Assembly: GCA_032622095.1 (NCBI GenBank)
Contig: CP136064.1
Span: forward strand, 174,786,310-174,850,309
Source: Siphonodentalium dalli
Lineage: Eukaryota; Mollusca; Scaphopoda; Gadilida; Siphonodentaliidae
Direction: 5' to 3'
Length of the DNA stretch: 64,000 nt
Shown piece by piece: positions 48,137-59,460 of the stretch (positions are counted from its first letter, which is position 1; every line of letters begins with the position of its first letter). Below the pieces are notes generated by a model. The model ran no database searches, was not told the origin of the DNA, and saw only the letters and a list, made by a program, of their open reading frames with translations. Made by a program: the position numbers and the translations under genes.

Positions 48137-49617
48137 GTGAGTTACATTAACAAATAAGAAATACACGAGTCAGATTTGGTTAGGTTTATCGAGATTTATG
48201 CGACAAAATGAACCGATGGAAGTGACTACTGTCGTTTGAATTTTGGTGGTTATCTCGCATGCGTCGCTTTTGTCGCGGTAGACTAAATTAAATGTCGTAT
48301 GGATGTGTCGGTTCTGTCGAACCGGGATTTCGGTTCCGTTGCATGTCTCGTTTCTGTCGCCTGCTGGATTTTTCGACAAAATAAAGTGGCATAAATAGGA
48401 TTCCATACATGCGAGATAAACTCTAATTAACTTTATAATTATCTCAATTATGTACGCAAGGACGTGGCGACAGTGTGGTCAAAATGTTCAATAGTTGGAA
48501 ATGGCATGCCTGACACCACATTCTTGAAATTTCTGACCAAATATATGTTGAAATAGTTCGGATAGTTTGTTTATATTTTCCAAAAGCAATATACTGTGAA
48601 CTCTGTTGTTTTATAATGAACTAGCTGAAACAGGCTCCGGAGCCTTTATTCAGAGTCGAAGGTCTTTGTGCGACCATTTGTGCATTAGGGGCCTGCGGCC
48701 ACTCTGTGCACTTCGAACACATTTGGACCTAACTAGTGGTATAAGTTGATATTGGACTTATTTGACACTAAAATAAGCCAATTAAGCCCATGGTGGACTT
48801 ATGCCCGTTATTCTGTTGGATGGCGCGAGCCACAATGAAAACACATATATAAAGAGCGTACTGGTCTGCAAATAGGTTCACATTGAACCTAAATATTCAC
48901 ATTTATTTGATTCTGATATAGGTCCATTATAATTTGTGTTTTTTTTTATTTATTTAATTTTTAAAAATTTAAATCAATATTTTGAAAAACTAACGCCGTT
49001 ATAACCTCTGCCAGAGTAATCGGAGTCACCACATTGGTTGAAATCGATCTAGATCTTGGGGTCTGGGAGAAAAATCCGGACAGACATACTGACGGACATA
49101 CAGACTACATTGTTATATATATAGATACCAAAAGTAGCATATTACACTATTTTTGGGGTAAATTATTGAACGAAGATGACCATATTTGGTATATTTTCAA
49201 CCTTAGTAGTGGTGTTATGTCGGTCATTTCCAACATTTTAAATGGCTGCACTAGCAGCAGTTTGAAAGTTTCAACCCAAGAAAGGGGGGGGGGGGGCAAA
49301 CGGAATGTCTCTGACGTGGAAATTTCGGTCTATATCAAAGAGAGGGGGCAGTTGGAAATTCGCAATGGAGACCCTCTAGCCACGACCCAGTCTATAATGT
49401 GTGCACTCGAATACAAGTTCTTTGGCAAACGACAAACAAATGTAATGTGTAAAAACAAGCAAAACACGTTAAAGGGTGTAAATATGACGCCATGATGTTC
49501 TTGGTCTGTTTTCGGTGTTCGATTCATCGAATGCAGATCCCTCCACGTTGGTCCACCGTTCACCAACGCCCTAGAACATAGATTAGAACACACCCCACAT
49601 GTCAACTGCTTTTTCAG
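48137..49617. other. GGT intron 10
   Basis: 48190-48420 is relatively GC-rich and CG-rich with repeated TGTCG. 48640-48730 holds a GC-rich stretch (GGGGCCTGCGGCCAC). 49010-49130 resembles the tail of a dispersed element (AAATCCGGACAGACATACTG, then ACGGACATACAGAC). An 11-base G run lies near 49285. No exon was found. Confidence 0.4.
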
Positions 49618-49731
49618 ACTACCATGTATACCCTGTGGTTTGGTAAGGATATCGGTGAATCCATTGACAAGCGACGGGTACACCACCAGCTGCTACCGAA
49701 GGAATTACAAATAGAAAAAGGTTTCCCAGAG
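49618..49731 (+). CDS. GGT exon 11: WFG and HHQLLP block
   Basis: Encodes residues 523-560. TTMYTLWFGKDIGESIDKRR followed by VHHQLLPKELQIEKGFPE matches human [34 protein letters not shown]. It starts in phase 0 after TTTTTCAG and ends in phase 0 at GAG|GTGAGG. Confidence 0.96.
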
Positions 49732-50092
49732 GTGAGGGATTTCTATATAATAGAATATTGAAAAAATTGAGCAAAGTAAACATTTGTGTGAGCTGTCAAG
49801 TGCTTGCACATGTGCCATTTAGCTTTGCTATGTTACCTATAGTACAAATTATGGCTGATATTCTGGATGAACCATTTTGAACACCTCGCCAACCTCATCT
49901 TGATATTGGATAATTATTACATGGTTCTACCATTATTCAATTCAATAAACCCATTCTATAAATTGTGATATTAAACGTTCGTTTAGTAACAGGAAATAGT
50001 GCCAGATGACATTTGACTTCCGGTTTGTCGTCTTTTTAGATTCAGTACGCTACTTCTCAAAATACGATGGCTTCCAATAGTTTTCCAACAAA

Positions 50093-50236
50093 CTATAATG
50101 GATGAAGAGTTTGAAAAGTTATGTCATTAAATATACGCCATTAAATACGCCAAAGAGTCAAAATACAAACTATTATGAATGAAGAGTTTGAAAAGTTATG
50201 TCATTAAATATACGCCATTAAATACGCCAAAGAGTC
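50093..50236. repeat. Two-copy tandem duplication, 77-bp period
   Basis: TGAAGAGTTTGAAAAGTTAT with GTCATTAAATATACGCCATT and AAATACGCCAAAGAGTC occurs twice in tandem with almost no difference, so it is a recent local duplication. Each unit contains ATACGCCATTAAATACGCC, an internal short repeat. Confidence 0.9.
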
Positions 50237-50395
50237 TTTATTTATCAGGGACCATTTCTTAATTACGCGAGCAAACAACGCATAGTTACGTGAAACGTCA
50301 TTTCGAAGCCGATGTCAATTTCGCGTCCCACTTGCTGTTTAAGTATATTTTGTCGAGGGCTCGGATAGAATAATAAATAGAATCTACATCTCGTC

Positions 50396-50512
50396 CCCAG
50401 TTTAAAATTGAATTTACAAAACTCGTCCAGTAAATTAGGTATGGACCTCGCCAAAGGCTCGGTCCAGACCTAATTTACTGGACTCGTTTTGTAAATTCAG
50501 CTTTTAACTGGG
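50396..50512. repeat. Hairpin of about 117 bp
   Basis: CCCAGTTTAAAATTGAATTT with ACAAAACTCGTCCAGTAAAT and TAGGTATGGACC pairs with the block ending TTTTAACTGGG, with only a few mismatches. The arms are about 50 bp with a loop of about 15 bp (TCGCCAAAGGCTC). It is a candidate MITE or hairpin-RNA source. Confidence 0.8.
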
Positions 50513-51273
50513 TACTCGTTGCAGATCCTCTATATATAGTTGGCAATTATGTTGTTTTTTTTTAAAGCGAAGTCAGTGACTTCATTATTTAACGTATATA
50601 TGGCAGATGTACATGATTTCTCTAGTTATATAGGAGGGCTGAACAATAGTAAAATATATAAGCGTCTGGGGGACATAACTGTCATCGTAATATGTGTTCA
50701 AGTTAAATATAAATTATCAATTAGTTTTTTAAAAGCTGTGTCGAAAGTTCATAAAAGAGTAAGATAGTTGGATGGGTAACATGTTTTCGTATTCAATGCG
50801 GGTCAGTTTGCAGTTTGTTGGTCTATGGTAAAATAACTCGATTTCTCTCCCCTAAATTTTGTCATCTGCGCTTGCAAGAATATATTTTGAAATTGCTAAT
50901 TGATAGTTTTTTTCTATTTCAAATATTTCTCAGTTCAAACATAGCTATATTAGGTAAAATACGTTTATATACTGACATTCTGTTGACATGTAATTACCTA
51001 TGTTTATCTCCGAATAAACTAGTAAATATTTACATTTGTGCGTACTTCAAACGTTGTGTTCTCTGAAATGGTACAGTCGATCGGGTTATAATTTTCGACA
51101 ATCTTATTATATTGCTACATTAACCGTTTACGCAACAAACCGGCCAAAAACGCCCAAATAAAGCTTCAACAGCTTAAAATATCTTCGGTCTGTCTCAATA
51201 CCACCATACAAATATGGATATCATTGGAACCGGTGCATTGACCACATTGTGATGGTTACAGTTATGCCCTGTG

Positions 51274-51340
51274 CCAATGCATTCTCTTATATATGCGAGT
51301 CGACCATAGGTCGCCTCGCATATATAAGAGAATGCATTGG
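51274..51340. repeat. 67-nt near-perfect hairpin (module copy 2)
   Basis: Same sequence as 7320-7386. The stem is 26 perfect base pairs, then one mismatch, five pairs and an ATA loop. It forms the left half of the inverted hairpin pair in copy A of the MITE. Confidence 0.9.
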
Positions 51341-51462
51341 CCTAAAAAAATCTTTTTCTTACATTCTTTAACAATTTTAGAATTTTTTCTTACATTTTTT
51401 AACAATTTTATAATATTTTTCTACATTCTTTGACAATTTTAGAATTTTTAATATGTGTTAAG

Positions 51463-51529
51463 CCAATGCATTCTCTTATATATGCGAGGCGACCTATGGT
51501 CGACTCGCATATATAAGAGAATGCATTGG
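51463..51529. repeat. 67-nt near-perfect hairpin (module copy 3)
   Basis: Reverse orientation of the 51274-51340 module, recognisable because the centre reads GCGACCTATGGTCGA instead of TCGACCATAGGTCGC. With its partner it makes a palindrome whose two arms are each palindromic. Confidence 0.9.
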
Positions 51530-51669
51530 CACAGGGCCGTTTTGTTGGGTAAAGGGTTAAATCAGTGGAGATGGTATTTCTGTGTTAGCGTATCGATTTT
51601 ATTTACTAAAATAAGTCCAAAATATGTCTTTAACATTACAGTATCGTATACATTTTATTCTCTCGACAG

Positions 51670-51816
51670 GAAATAATAGACGGCCTGAAAAATAAAGGAC
51701 ATGGCGTGAAAATGTACGGCCCCGGTGGATCAGTCGTTCAAGCTGTCGTGAGGATGGGAGATGAAATACACGCAGCGTCGGACTGGAGAAAGAGCGGGGC
51801 TCCATATGGATATTAA
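51670..51816 (+). CDS. GGT exon 12: C-terminus and stop
   Basis: Encodes residues 561-608 and TAA. GPGGSVVQAVVRMGDEIHAA, then SDWRKSGAPYGY, matches human [32 protein letters not shown]. It starts in phase 0 after CTCGACAG. No canonical AATAAA was found in the next few hundred bases, so the poly(A) site is not assigned. Confidence 0.96.
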   Translation, partial: EIIDGLKNKGHGVKMYGPGGSVVQAVVRMGDEIHAASDWRKSGAPYGY

Positions 51817-52398
51817 TATGGTTCCCACTCCCTTCGAGTGTTATAATGAATGCCCATTCGGAATGATCGAGATCATGTCGGTTTATGACTAATCTATATA
51901 TACAGTAAAAGGCTGGGTCTACATCATCTTTTAATAGATGAAAATTTGTCGTGAAATTGTATTCCTAGTTTTGAAGTTTATATATACGGTAATATTATTG
52001 TACTAGGAAACCATCTATAAAAGAAAAAGACATATATAGCTTGAAAGACACCAAGTGTGTGAACTGAGCTGGTTAACGTTATTACACGAGTTTGTAGTGA
52101 TGACGCAATGGTTAAACGAGAAACGGATGTTCGAGTTTTACCTCGCGGCACAACAAACGAGTGCAATAACGTTAATATGTTCACAAAACTCTGTTCTATA
52201 TGTGTTTTGCCTCTGAATATTGTAGCTTCAAGTATGCTGAAATTTAGTTCGATATTGCTTCATCTAATTGAACAAACTTGTGGCTTATGGAGACTATACC
52301 TCATAATTTAGTGAAGACATGTTCTGTTATATACAGTTGACGTCGCCGATGACAATGTCAACGTAATTAGTTTTTATTACACGACTAGACGTAGAGTG
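51817..52398. other. GGT 3' flank
   Basis: Probably contains the 3' UTR. No AATAAA or clear GU-rich signal was recognised. CGAGTTTTACCTCGCGGC and TTATTACACGAGTTTGTAG stand out as GC-containing islands, but no feature can be named. Confidence 0.4.
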
Positions 52399-52401
52399 TT
52401 A

Positions 52402-53763
52402 GGGTGGATACACACATGCATGTAATCTCTGTAAATATCGTGTATTTGGCGTTTTACATGGATCATACACACCGTGTAATATGTGTCCGCTGACAACCCA
52501 ATCATTGCGACTGTGTTTGACCACAGTGAGTTAAACTCTGAACCGCTGAAGAGCCGTTGACTGGGACGAAGTCGTCAGGCCGCTTAAAATAATTATTCGC
52601 GCGATAACTCAAATGGTCGACGTTCTGTTTAAATCATTGTCAGTCTTCTATTGATGTTAATACCAGTGATGGCCTCTTCCCCAACGCAGGGGGCTATGAC
52701 CCCCAACATGCACGGGGAGCTATTTTATCCCAGAAGCTACCGAATTCACAATTGCATATTTCCTCGACGGGGGTGTGCATGCAGCACCATGAGTCCTGAC
52801 ACCCTGCTTTATAAATATCGTAGTCATGTCTGTCGTGTCTGTTTTCTACGAGTGATTAATCTAATATGCAGCAATTTATGCTATTCATATAATTATGAAC
52901 ATATTATACAGCTTTAAATTTGAATGCACGGTGTTTCTGTTTGTCTTCATTCGGCGAAAGGGTTGCCTAGCTACGAGTTCCCAACTACGTCACCTTTCCT
53001 CTCGTGTGTTATACAGTTATACATGTATACACAAAATTTACAACTATGGAATATTTAAGTAAAACATTATATTGTAATTCTTGCCCAGATAATCCCGGCT
53101 GGCTGATACATTCAATTAACTCCCTTAGTTATTGGAAGCTTTCGAGAACCAGCCCCTCCCCCAATCATGGATTATGGTCGAAAATGTTTTAATTCAAGCT
53201 TGTGACAGTTAGGAGCTTGTTCAACCTTTGGCTTGAGAAACATATATATAAATGGTGGGGGGGTGTCAATCTTTTTAATTTCAACGCTGTACCTGCATTA
53301 TTTTTTGGCGCTATAATGAATATTTGCAATCCCAATTGAAGTATGTTATCACATGAGCTCGCTCTCAAATTATCAGAGAAATCTCAACAAGCCGGTATTA
53401 TCCTATAAAATAATTCTGCATATTTTATTTTTGTTTTGGATGACCCTGTTTCCAAGAAATGACAGAAACAAATCAAGTATAAAATCGACCGGCTCTAATC
53501 CACTTTTCGAAATGAATTGTAACTCGTGAAAAACAGCAACATATATCAGACAAGAATTACCCATTTCGGCATCCATGAAAGAAGACATGTTTATGACTGG
53601 CCTGAAATTTCTTGACGGCAGTTTGTTTGATAATGGCTTATAACTACTCACTGGTGAAATTGACCTCTCGCGCGGAGGTGATTAATTTTGTCAATTATTG
53701 GTGTGGCCATGTAAAATACATGTATTTTACATACATACATTACATGCATGTGTGTATCCACCC
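52402..53763. mobile_element. TWA-flanked (PIF/Harbinger-like) element, copy A
   Basis: 1,362 bp flanked by TTA (52399-52401 and 53764-53766). The ends are GGGTGGATACACACATGCAT on the left and the same reversed on the right, about 25 bp of TIR. A 3-bp TWA duplication is typical of PIF/Harbinger elements (family knowledge). There is no transposase. A palindrome ATGTAAAATACATGTATTTT lies next to the right end. Copy B begins 165 bp further on. Confidence 0.8.
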
Positions 53764-53931
53764 TTATTGCTGTTAAATATTTACACACCCATAGAGAATG
53801 TACGTTCCATATACACATCTCGTGGACGTCGAATGGCGTACACGACGCTCGTCTCGACCAGGAACTAAAAAATAAACCCATCATCACACATGACATGATG
53901 ACAAACATATGTGCCTCATTAAATCTTGTAA

Positions 53932-55440
53932 GGGTGGATACACACATGCATGTAATCTCTGTAAATGTCGTGTATTTGTCGTTTTACGTGGATCATACAG
54001 ACCATGTAATATGTGTCCGCTGACAACCCATTCATTGCGGCTATGTTTGACCACAGTGAGCCAAGCTCTGAACGTTCGGAGAGCCGTTGACTGAACGAAG
54101 TCGTTAGGCCAATTGTTCACGCGATAACCCAAATGTTGGACGTTCTGTTTAAATCATTGTCAGTCTTCTCTTGATTTTTATACCAGTGATGGCCCCATGA
54201 TTTCCCCAACTCAGGGGCTATGATTCCCAACATGGGGGACTATATTATCCCGGAAGCTACCGGACTGACCATTGCATATTTCCTCTACGGGTGGGTGGGG
54301 GCATGCATGCAGCACCATGAGTCCTCACCCCCACCCATAAATCCACGAAGCCACTCCTGACTTACAAATATTGTAGTTGACAGTCATTTCTGTCGTGTCT
54401 GTTTGCTACGAGTGATCTAATATTCAGCAATGTATGCTATTCATATAATTATGAACATAGTATTACAGCTTTAATTTGACAGTACAGAAGGTGGTGTTGC
54501 TGTGTGTCTTCATTCGGGGAAAGGGTTGTCAATGCTCTACGAGTTCCCAACTACGTCACCTTTCCTCTCTTTTGTTATATATGTATACGCAAAAATTTTA
54601 CAACTAAGGAATATTTAAGTTAAACATATTGTACATTCATGCCCAGATAATCCCGGCTGATACATTCAACTAAATCCCTTAGTTATTCGAAGTTTTCGAG
54701 AACCCCCCCCCCCCCAATCATGGATTATGGTCCAAAATGTTATAATTCAAGCGTGTACAAGCTAAAATTTTGACAGTTAGGAACTTGTTCAACATTTGGT
54801 TTGAGAAATATATACTGTTATGTAAATTCAGGGTGAAAAATGGGGGGGGGGGGGGGGTATCACTCTTTTTACTTTCTACGCTGTACCTGCATTAATATTT
54901 TGGCGCTGTAATGGATATCTGCATGGAAATCCCAAATGAATGTTATCACGCGAGCTCGCTCTGAAACTATCCGAGGAATCTCAACGAACCGGTATTGTCT
55001 GTCTTAATTTTCCAATGACTGTTAGTCAAGGCACGAGAGCACCATATCGGATTGTTAATGGGACATTAAACACTCGTGTATCACAATCGCACTAAAAGAG
55101 CTTCAAATTCTGCACATTATGACCCTGAAATGACGAGAAACAAATCAAGTATAAAATCGACGGACTCAAATCAACTTTTCGAAATGAATTAAAACTCGTG
55201 AAAAACAGCAACAGATATCAGATAGGATTTATTCATTTCGGCGTCCATGAAAGAATTTATGACTGGCGTGAAATTTCTTGATAACAGTTAGTTTGTTAAT
55301 GGATTATAACTGCTCACTTGTCTCGCCTGTTGAAACTGTCACATTGCGCGCAGGCGACTAATGCTATAAATGATTGGTGTGACCATGTAAAATACATGGA
55401 TTTTACATAACAGAAATTACATGCGTGTGTGTATCCACCC
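53932..55440. mobile_element. TWA-flanked (PIF/Harbinger-like) element, copy B
   Basis: 1,509 bp flanked by TAA (53929-53931 and 55441-55443), with the same ends and orientation as copy A and alignable along its length with indels. It contains a 12-base C run (about 54703) and a long G run (about 54842) that differ in length from copy A. Different duplications (TTA and TAA) show two separate insertions, not one tandem duplication. Confidence 0.8.
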
Positions 55441-55680
55441 TAAGCTTGTATTGTTTAATGTTAAGATTCTAGGACGGGTGACGTGTAATAACACAGAGCT
55501 ACACTTGGGTTAATGGGTTTGCTAATACGGCACTTGTGACATCGCGGAAGGTTAGAACTCGAGGCTGCGTCTGTAGTTATATTCTTTCACTCTAACACTC
55601 GTGCCGTATCAACAAACTATTAAAGCACCCGTGCAGTCCTGTTTATGTGTTGTCCGTGAGGACAAGACAAATATTTCTAT

Positions 55681-56080
55681 TTAACCCTTTACCCAACAGA
55701 ACGGCCCTGTGCCAATGCATTCTCTTATATATGCGAGTCGACCATAGGTCGCCTCGCATATATAAGAGAATGCATTGGCTTAACACATTAAAAATTATAA
55801 AATTGTTAAAGAATGTAAGCAAAAATGGTAAAAAGTGTTAAAAAAAGATTTTTTTTAGGCCAATGCATTCTCTTATATATGCGAGGCGACCTATGGTCGA
55901 CTCGCATATATAAGAGAATGCATTGGCACAGGGTATAACTATAACCATCACAATGTGGTCAATGAGCCGGTTCCAATGATATCCATATTTGTATGGTTTT
56001 ATTGAGACAGACCGAAGATATTTTAGGCTGTTGAAGCTTTATTTGGCCGGTTTTGGCCGGTTTGTTGGGTAAAGGGTTAA
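55681..56080. mobile_element. TTAA MITE with inverted pair of hairpins (copy B)
   Basis: TTAA at 55681-55684 and 56077-56080, 400 bp, inverted relative to copy A. Ends TTAACCCTTTACCCAACAGA and, reversed, TTAACCCTTTACCCAACAAA. It holds the same CCCTGTGCC...GGCACAGGG core with two 67-nt hairpins (about 55713-55779 and 55862-55928), separated by a shorter AT-rich spacer than in copy A. The hairpins are unchanged while the spacer has diverged. Confidence 0.85.
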
Positions 56081-56342
56081 CGTTTGAAATCTTATGTATT
56101 TTTGTCTCTATAAACAATATATAAACCAATGGGTGCGCAATAAAAAAATATATATATACTACGTCGTTATCCTCTATAGATGTTTGGTGCGTTATAAATA
56201 AAGTGCAATGCATTTTTGGACTGGGTACGCTCGTTGGAGTTCGCACCGTGTCGGAGGCGGAACTGAACGCTCTTTGTGATTCGCCCAGTTGGAGATATAA
56301 TTAACATCTTTCACACAATGAACTATTAGTGATAAGAATTAC

Positions 56343-58200
56343 AAATAGCTTATAGTAGTCATAAATATGTCTGACAGTCCAAAAACCTTTCGCTTAATTG
56401 ACGAATACGAGTTCGTTTGTGAGAAAATTTACAAAATTTACAAATTGCTCGAAAAAATAATTTTATTAAGACTAGAGTATCGTGTTCCTGATATGATCAA
56501 AGTACATGCATTGCAGCACGGTTTTCAGAAGGGTATCAACTGTCTCATGAACTCGTTTCTTATTTACGAATCTAAAGAATTTGCATCAGAAAACGACAGT
56601 AAGTTGTTCACATGTTTCCTTGATGTCCAGAAGGCATTTTATACCGTATGGATAAATGGTCTTCTCTATAAACTTCATCTCCTCGGTTTTGATGAGAAAA
56701 TATGGCTACTGTTTCATCAAATGCTTACAGGTACTTCTTGTCATGTAAAATATGGGAATTGTCAGTCCAGAAAATTTCAGATAGAGCAGGGAACAAAACA
56801 AGGGGGCGTCATTTCACCTTTGTTCTACATGATCTTCGTTGATCAGCTGTTAACAGAGCTTGCAAATTCAGGAGCAGGACTAAATACTTTCTCTATAAAT
56901 TGTTCATGCCCGACACAAGCCGATGATATGACTTTGATCTCTGTTTCGGAAAATGGCCTGCAGCACCTAATGAATATATGCACAAACTACAGTCGCAAAT
57001 GGAGATATAAATATAATGAACAAAAGACAGTAGTTATTGTCTTCAATGAAAGCAAGAACGAGCAAACTAAGGCTAGTTGTAATAGGGCATGGACTCTTTG
57101 TGGAAAACAACTGTCTGAGGTCGAGAGTTTGGTTCACTTAGGTGTCCCTATACAAAAATTCAATCACAAAGGTAACGCCATAGACGTAATAAAAACAAAA
57201 CTCAGATCAAGCTATTTCTCACTGTCGAACATAGGTATGTATGCAGGTGGTATAACCCCAACAAGCAGTAGGAAATTATACACATCCATCGTTTTACCAA
57301 GGGGCCTCTTCGGATGCGAACTGCTGTGTGGTATGACTGATTCAGATATTTTGTCTCTGGAAAGAACGCACAGATTTTGTCTTAAAAAGATTCAAGGTCT
57401 TCATTATCAAACACGCGTACCAACAATGCAGAAGGGTTAATGGGTGTCGGAAACGCTCAAAAGTTTTATTGAAAAAAAGAAGCTCCTATTTTTCAGCAGC
57501 TTGTGTACTCTCAGTACAGAGAAGGCAGCCACATCTGTATTCTTGTTAAGGCTGCACTCTTTCTTCATAACTGGTGTTTCTAAGTATTCATTCATTGCCG
57601 ACATTGTAGATATCATAGAGAGCCACCAGTTGATGCCATACATCACCAATTATGTATCTCATAGTGATTTCCCAACAAAGCAGATTTGGAAAAGTATAGT
57701 GCGCAAGGCAATTTCCGATTATACAGAATCCGAATGGGAAAGCGCGGCGAGCGACAAATCACTCCATCGCTTTCATAACATACATCCAAAGTTAACTGTC
57801 TCTCACCTGTGGCGCTGCTGTCGAAAAATCACAACGCACAAAATAGCATACCTGACTGTGGCTGGAATCATAGCTTGTACTGGGTCCGTATCACTAACTT
57901 GTAGCAAGTGTGGTGGGGATTACGATTATCTCCCCTTACATGTTATTACCGCCACGAAGTGGGTGGACACTGGTGTACAGATCTGTACAGACTCATGGTC
58001 GAATGGAGAAATATATTCTTGGATATTTTTTTTTATAGAATCACGTATATGCTGAAATTGTAAAGTTAACGGCACCGGTGTATAATACGTTTTTGAAAAT
58101 ATGATAAATCGTATCCATAGGGTCAGGACAGGCTGAAATTGTAAACTTAAAGTCACCGGTGTAATAATATGTTGTTGAAAATATAAATACTCTGATAGCC
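56343..58200 (+). pseudogene. 5'-truncated LINE: reverse transcriptase and C-terminus
   Basis: The frame from 56367 gives RT motifs: YKLLEKIILLRL, LQHGFQKGINCLMNSFLIYE, FLDVQKAFYTVW, GTKQGGVISPLFYMIFVDQL, QADDMTLIS and VHLGVPIQKFNHKG, then a C-terminal region to 58055 with CSKCGGDYDYLPLH. One in-frame stop (57438-57440) splits it into 357 and 203 codons, and the frame is otherwise shared. The endonuclease and everything before RT motif 0 are missing. QADD replaces the usual YADD/FADD. The 3' flank (58050-58190) holds two copies of a ~85-bp unit (CTGAAATTGTAAA, CACCGGTGTA, TTGAAAATAT). I cannot place it in a clade with certainty. It is not the L1/Tx1 type seen in intron 3. Confidence 0.85.
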
Positions 58201-58849
58201 TGCAAATAATATATCACCTATTGGTAACCCCTGGTATAGTGAAGTGCATTGTGGGAAGTTTAATTGTGATTCTCCTCCATCTTTATTTTCTGGAATTATC
58301 ACCAAGATTTCTCCACTCCATTCTCTTAAAATCTACCCTGATCGGTCAAATTCTTTTGATAATTCTATCTAAATACATCTTAGCTACTATTCGGATCTGC
58401 TGTCCCGGTCTAAAAATGGATAGTTTGACCAAAACGACTATTGACAAAACTTTGTTTACAAATTTAGCGCACTCGATCGGTCGTTCTAAAAGAAGTCCGG
58501 CGAAGACCGGCGAAGACCGGCGGGCGAAAAGAAGTCCGGCGGGTTAAACATAAGAATAATTTTGCAAATGGAGAGGGTGTTATGCCATTTAATCATATAT
58601 ACTATGTTGTGTATAACATTGTTCAATAAAATATTTGAAAATTTCAGTTAAATTAAGTTTTATATCATTTATATGACGCATTGACGGGAGAGCGCCGGAC
58701 TTGTTCATAGCGGATTATTGAATGGCGTCTAATAACTAATTAAATGCATGAGCGTGCCTGGCGTAAAGCTTCTCGCATTACAATAAACTCCTCTCATCCT
58801 TTATCCGGGCTTGAGACCGGCGGATTATTTTTATTTTATTTCTGTCTAT
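58201..58849. other. Intergenic DNA, short GC-rich tandem motif
   Basis: 58494-58546 repeats AAGAAGTCCGGCG and GAAGACCGGCG. A 108-codon open frame runs through it (58221-58547) with a hydrophobic first half and a basic repeat end. I do not recognise it and treat it as non-coding. Confidence 0.4.
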
Positions 58850-59460
58850 CGTATCAACCCCTATTTGCCCCCGCGTAGACTGACTAAGTATCAACATTGG
58901 TCTTTATCGCTCCACTAGTTTGTATCGTTTCATCGGTATGAATTCCATATCCAATTATCCACATTTTACCAATCCAACCTCTAATCCCGGTCCAATTTAT
59001 TTATTTATTTCATCGGTATATAGTCATGTTACGTAATATTTTATTTCGTGATACTTGTACTTATATGTCTATGGTATTACTATAGTATACTGTATACGTA
59101 TATCAATTGCTTTTCCTTTCTATATAATCCTGGTGCCATCTATAGAGATAATTTCAGACCCCCCCCCCCTCAATTTTATATCATTGCTGCTTTAGTAAAG
59201 TCGCGATGCATTACATGGCAACATTGATCCACTAATTTATGTCAGTTCATCGGTACAAACCCCTTTTCTCCGAGTCCATATAACCAACCCAACATCTTAT
59301 AGAACTCCATAAATGACTATTCTGGCACTATATAGAGATGACTAAGATTCTGACACCCCCCTATTTTATAGCCTTGTTGCAACAGTAGAGTTGATATGTA
59401 TAATATGTCAACATTGGTCGTTATCGCTCTACAAATTTATATCGGTTCAACCCTTAGTTC
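58850..59460. repeat. Degenerate tandem repeat, ~190-bp period
   Basis: TCAACATTGGTC with TTATCGCTC recurs (58889, a weaker form at 59218, and 59406). TATAGAGAT with CAGACCCCCC or GACACCCCCC and ATTTTATA recurs (59140, 59333). The spacing of adjacent units is about 190 bp. A C run of about 12 lies at 59160. Units are strongly diverged. Confidence 0.55.

Larger units (their letters stand above)
51120..51560. mobile_element. TTAA MITE with inverted pair of hairpins (copy A)
   Basis: TTAA at 51120-51123 and 51557-51560. The ends are TTAACCGTTTACGCAACAAA and, reversed, TTAACCCTTTACCCAACAAA. The core, 51268-51537, begins CCCTGTGCC and ends GGCACAGGG, with a 67-nt hairpin next to each end (51274-51340 and 51463-51529) in opposite orientation. 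The outer-left 145 bp match the outer-right part of copy B (55681-56080) reversed. It ends about 110 bp upstream of GGT exon 12. Confidence 0.85.
7779..51816 (+). other. Gamma-glutamyltransferase gene locus (12 coding exons)
   Basis: GGT cleaves the gamma-glutamyl bond of glutathione and its conjugates at the outer cell surface and transfers the glutamyl group to water or to amino acids. The exons join in phase to 608 residues: a short cytoplasmic tail, one N-terminal membrane segment (about residues 17-40) and an extracellular large subunit, then the processing threonine (residue 420) that starts the small subunit. Conserved sites include R138 (in ARETAP), T420, T438, N440, Q459, D462, S490-S491 and G512-G513. 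Q459 matches the glutamine of bacterial GGTs where human GGT1 has glutamate. Every exon boundary has GT and AG, and all phases agree. Introns reach 15 kb and are full of transposons. Whether it is GGT1-, GGT5- or GGT7-like cannot be settled without a tree, but the retained catalytic residues argue for an active enzyme. Confidence 0.95.

Noticed and set aside
53403-54132. Short open frames inside the TWA elements as a possible transposase
   Set aside because: All are under 100 codons, lie in mixed frames and lack a DDE motif, and the two copies do not conserve any of them.
58221-58547. 108-codon frame with a hydrophobic start and a basic repeat end, toxin-like or membrane peptide-like in look
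   Set aside because: It overlaps a short GC-rich tandem motif and has no homology I recognise. Composition alone explains it.
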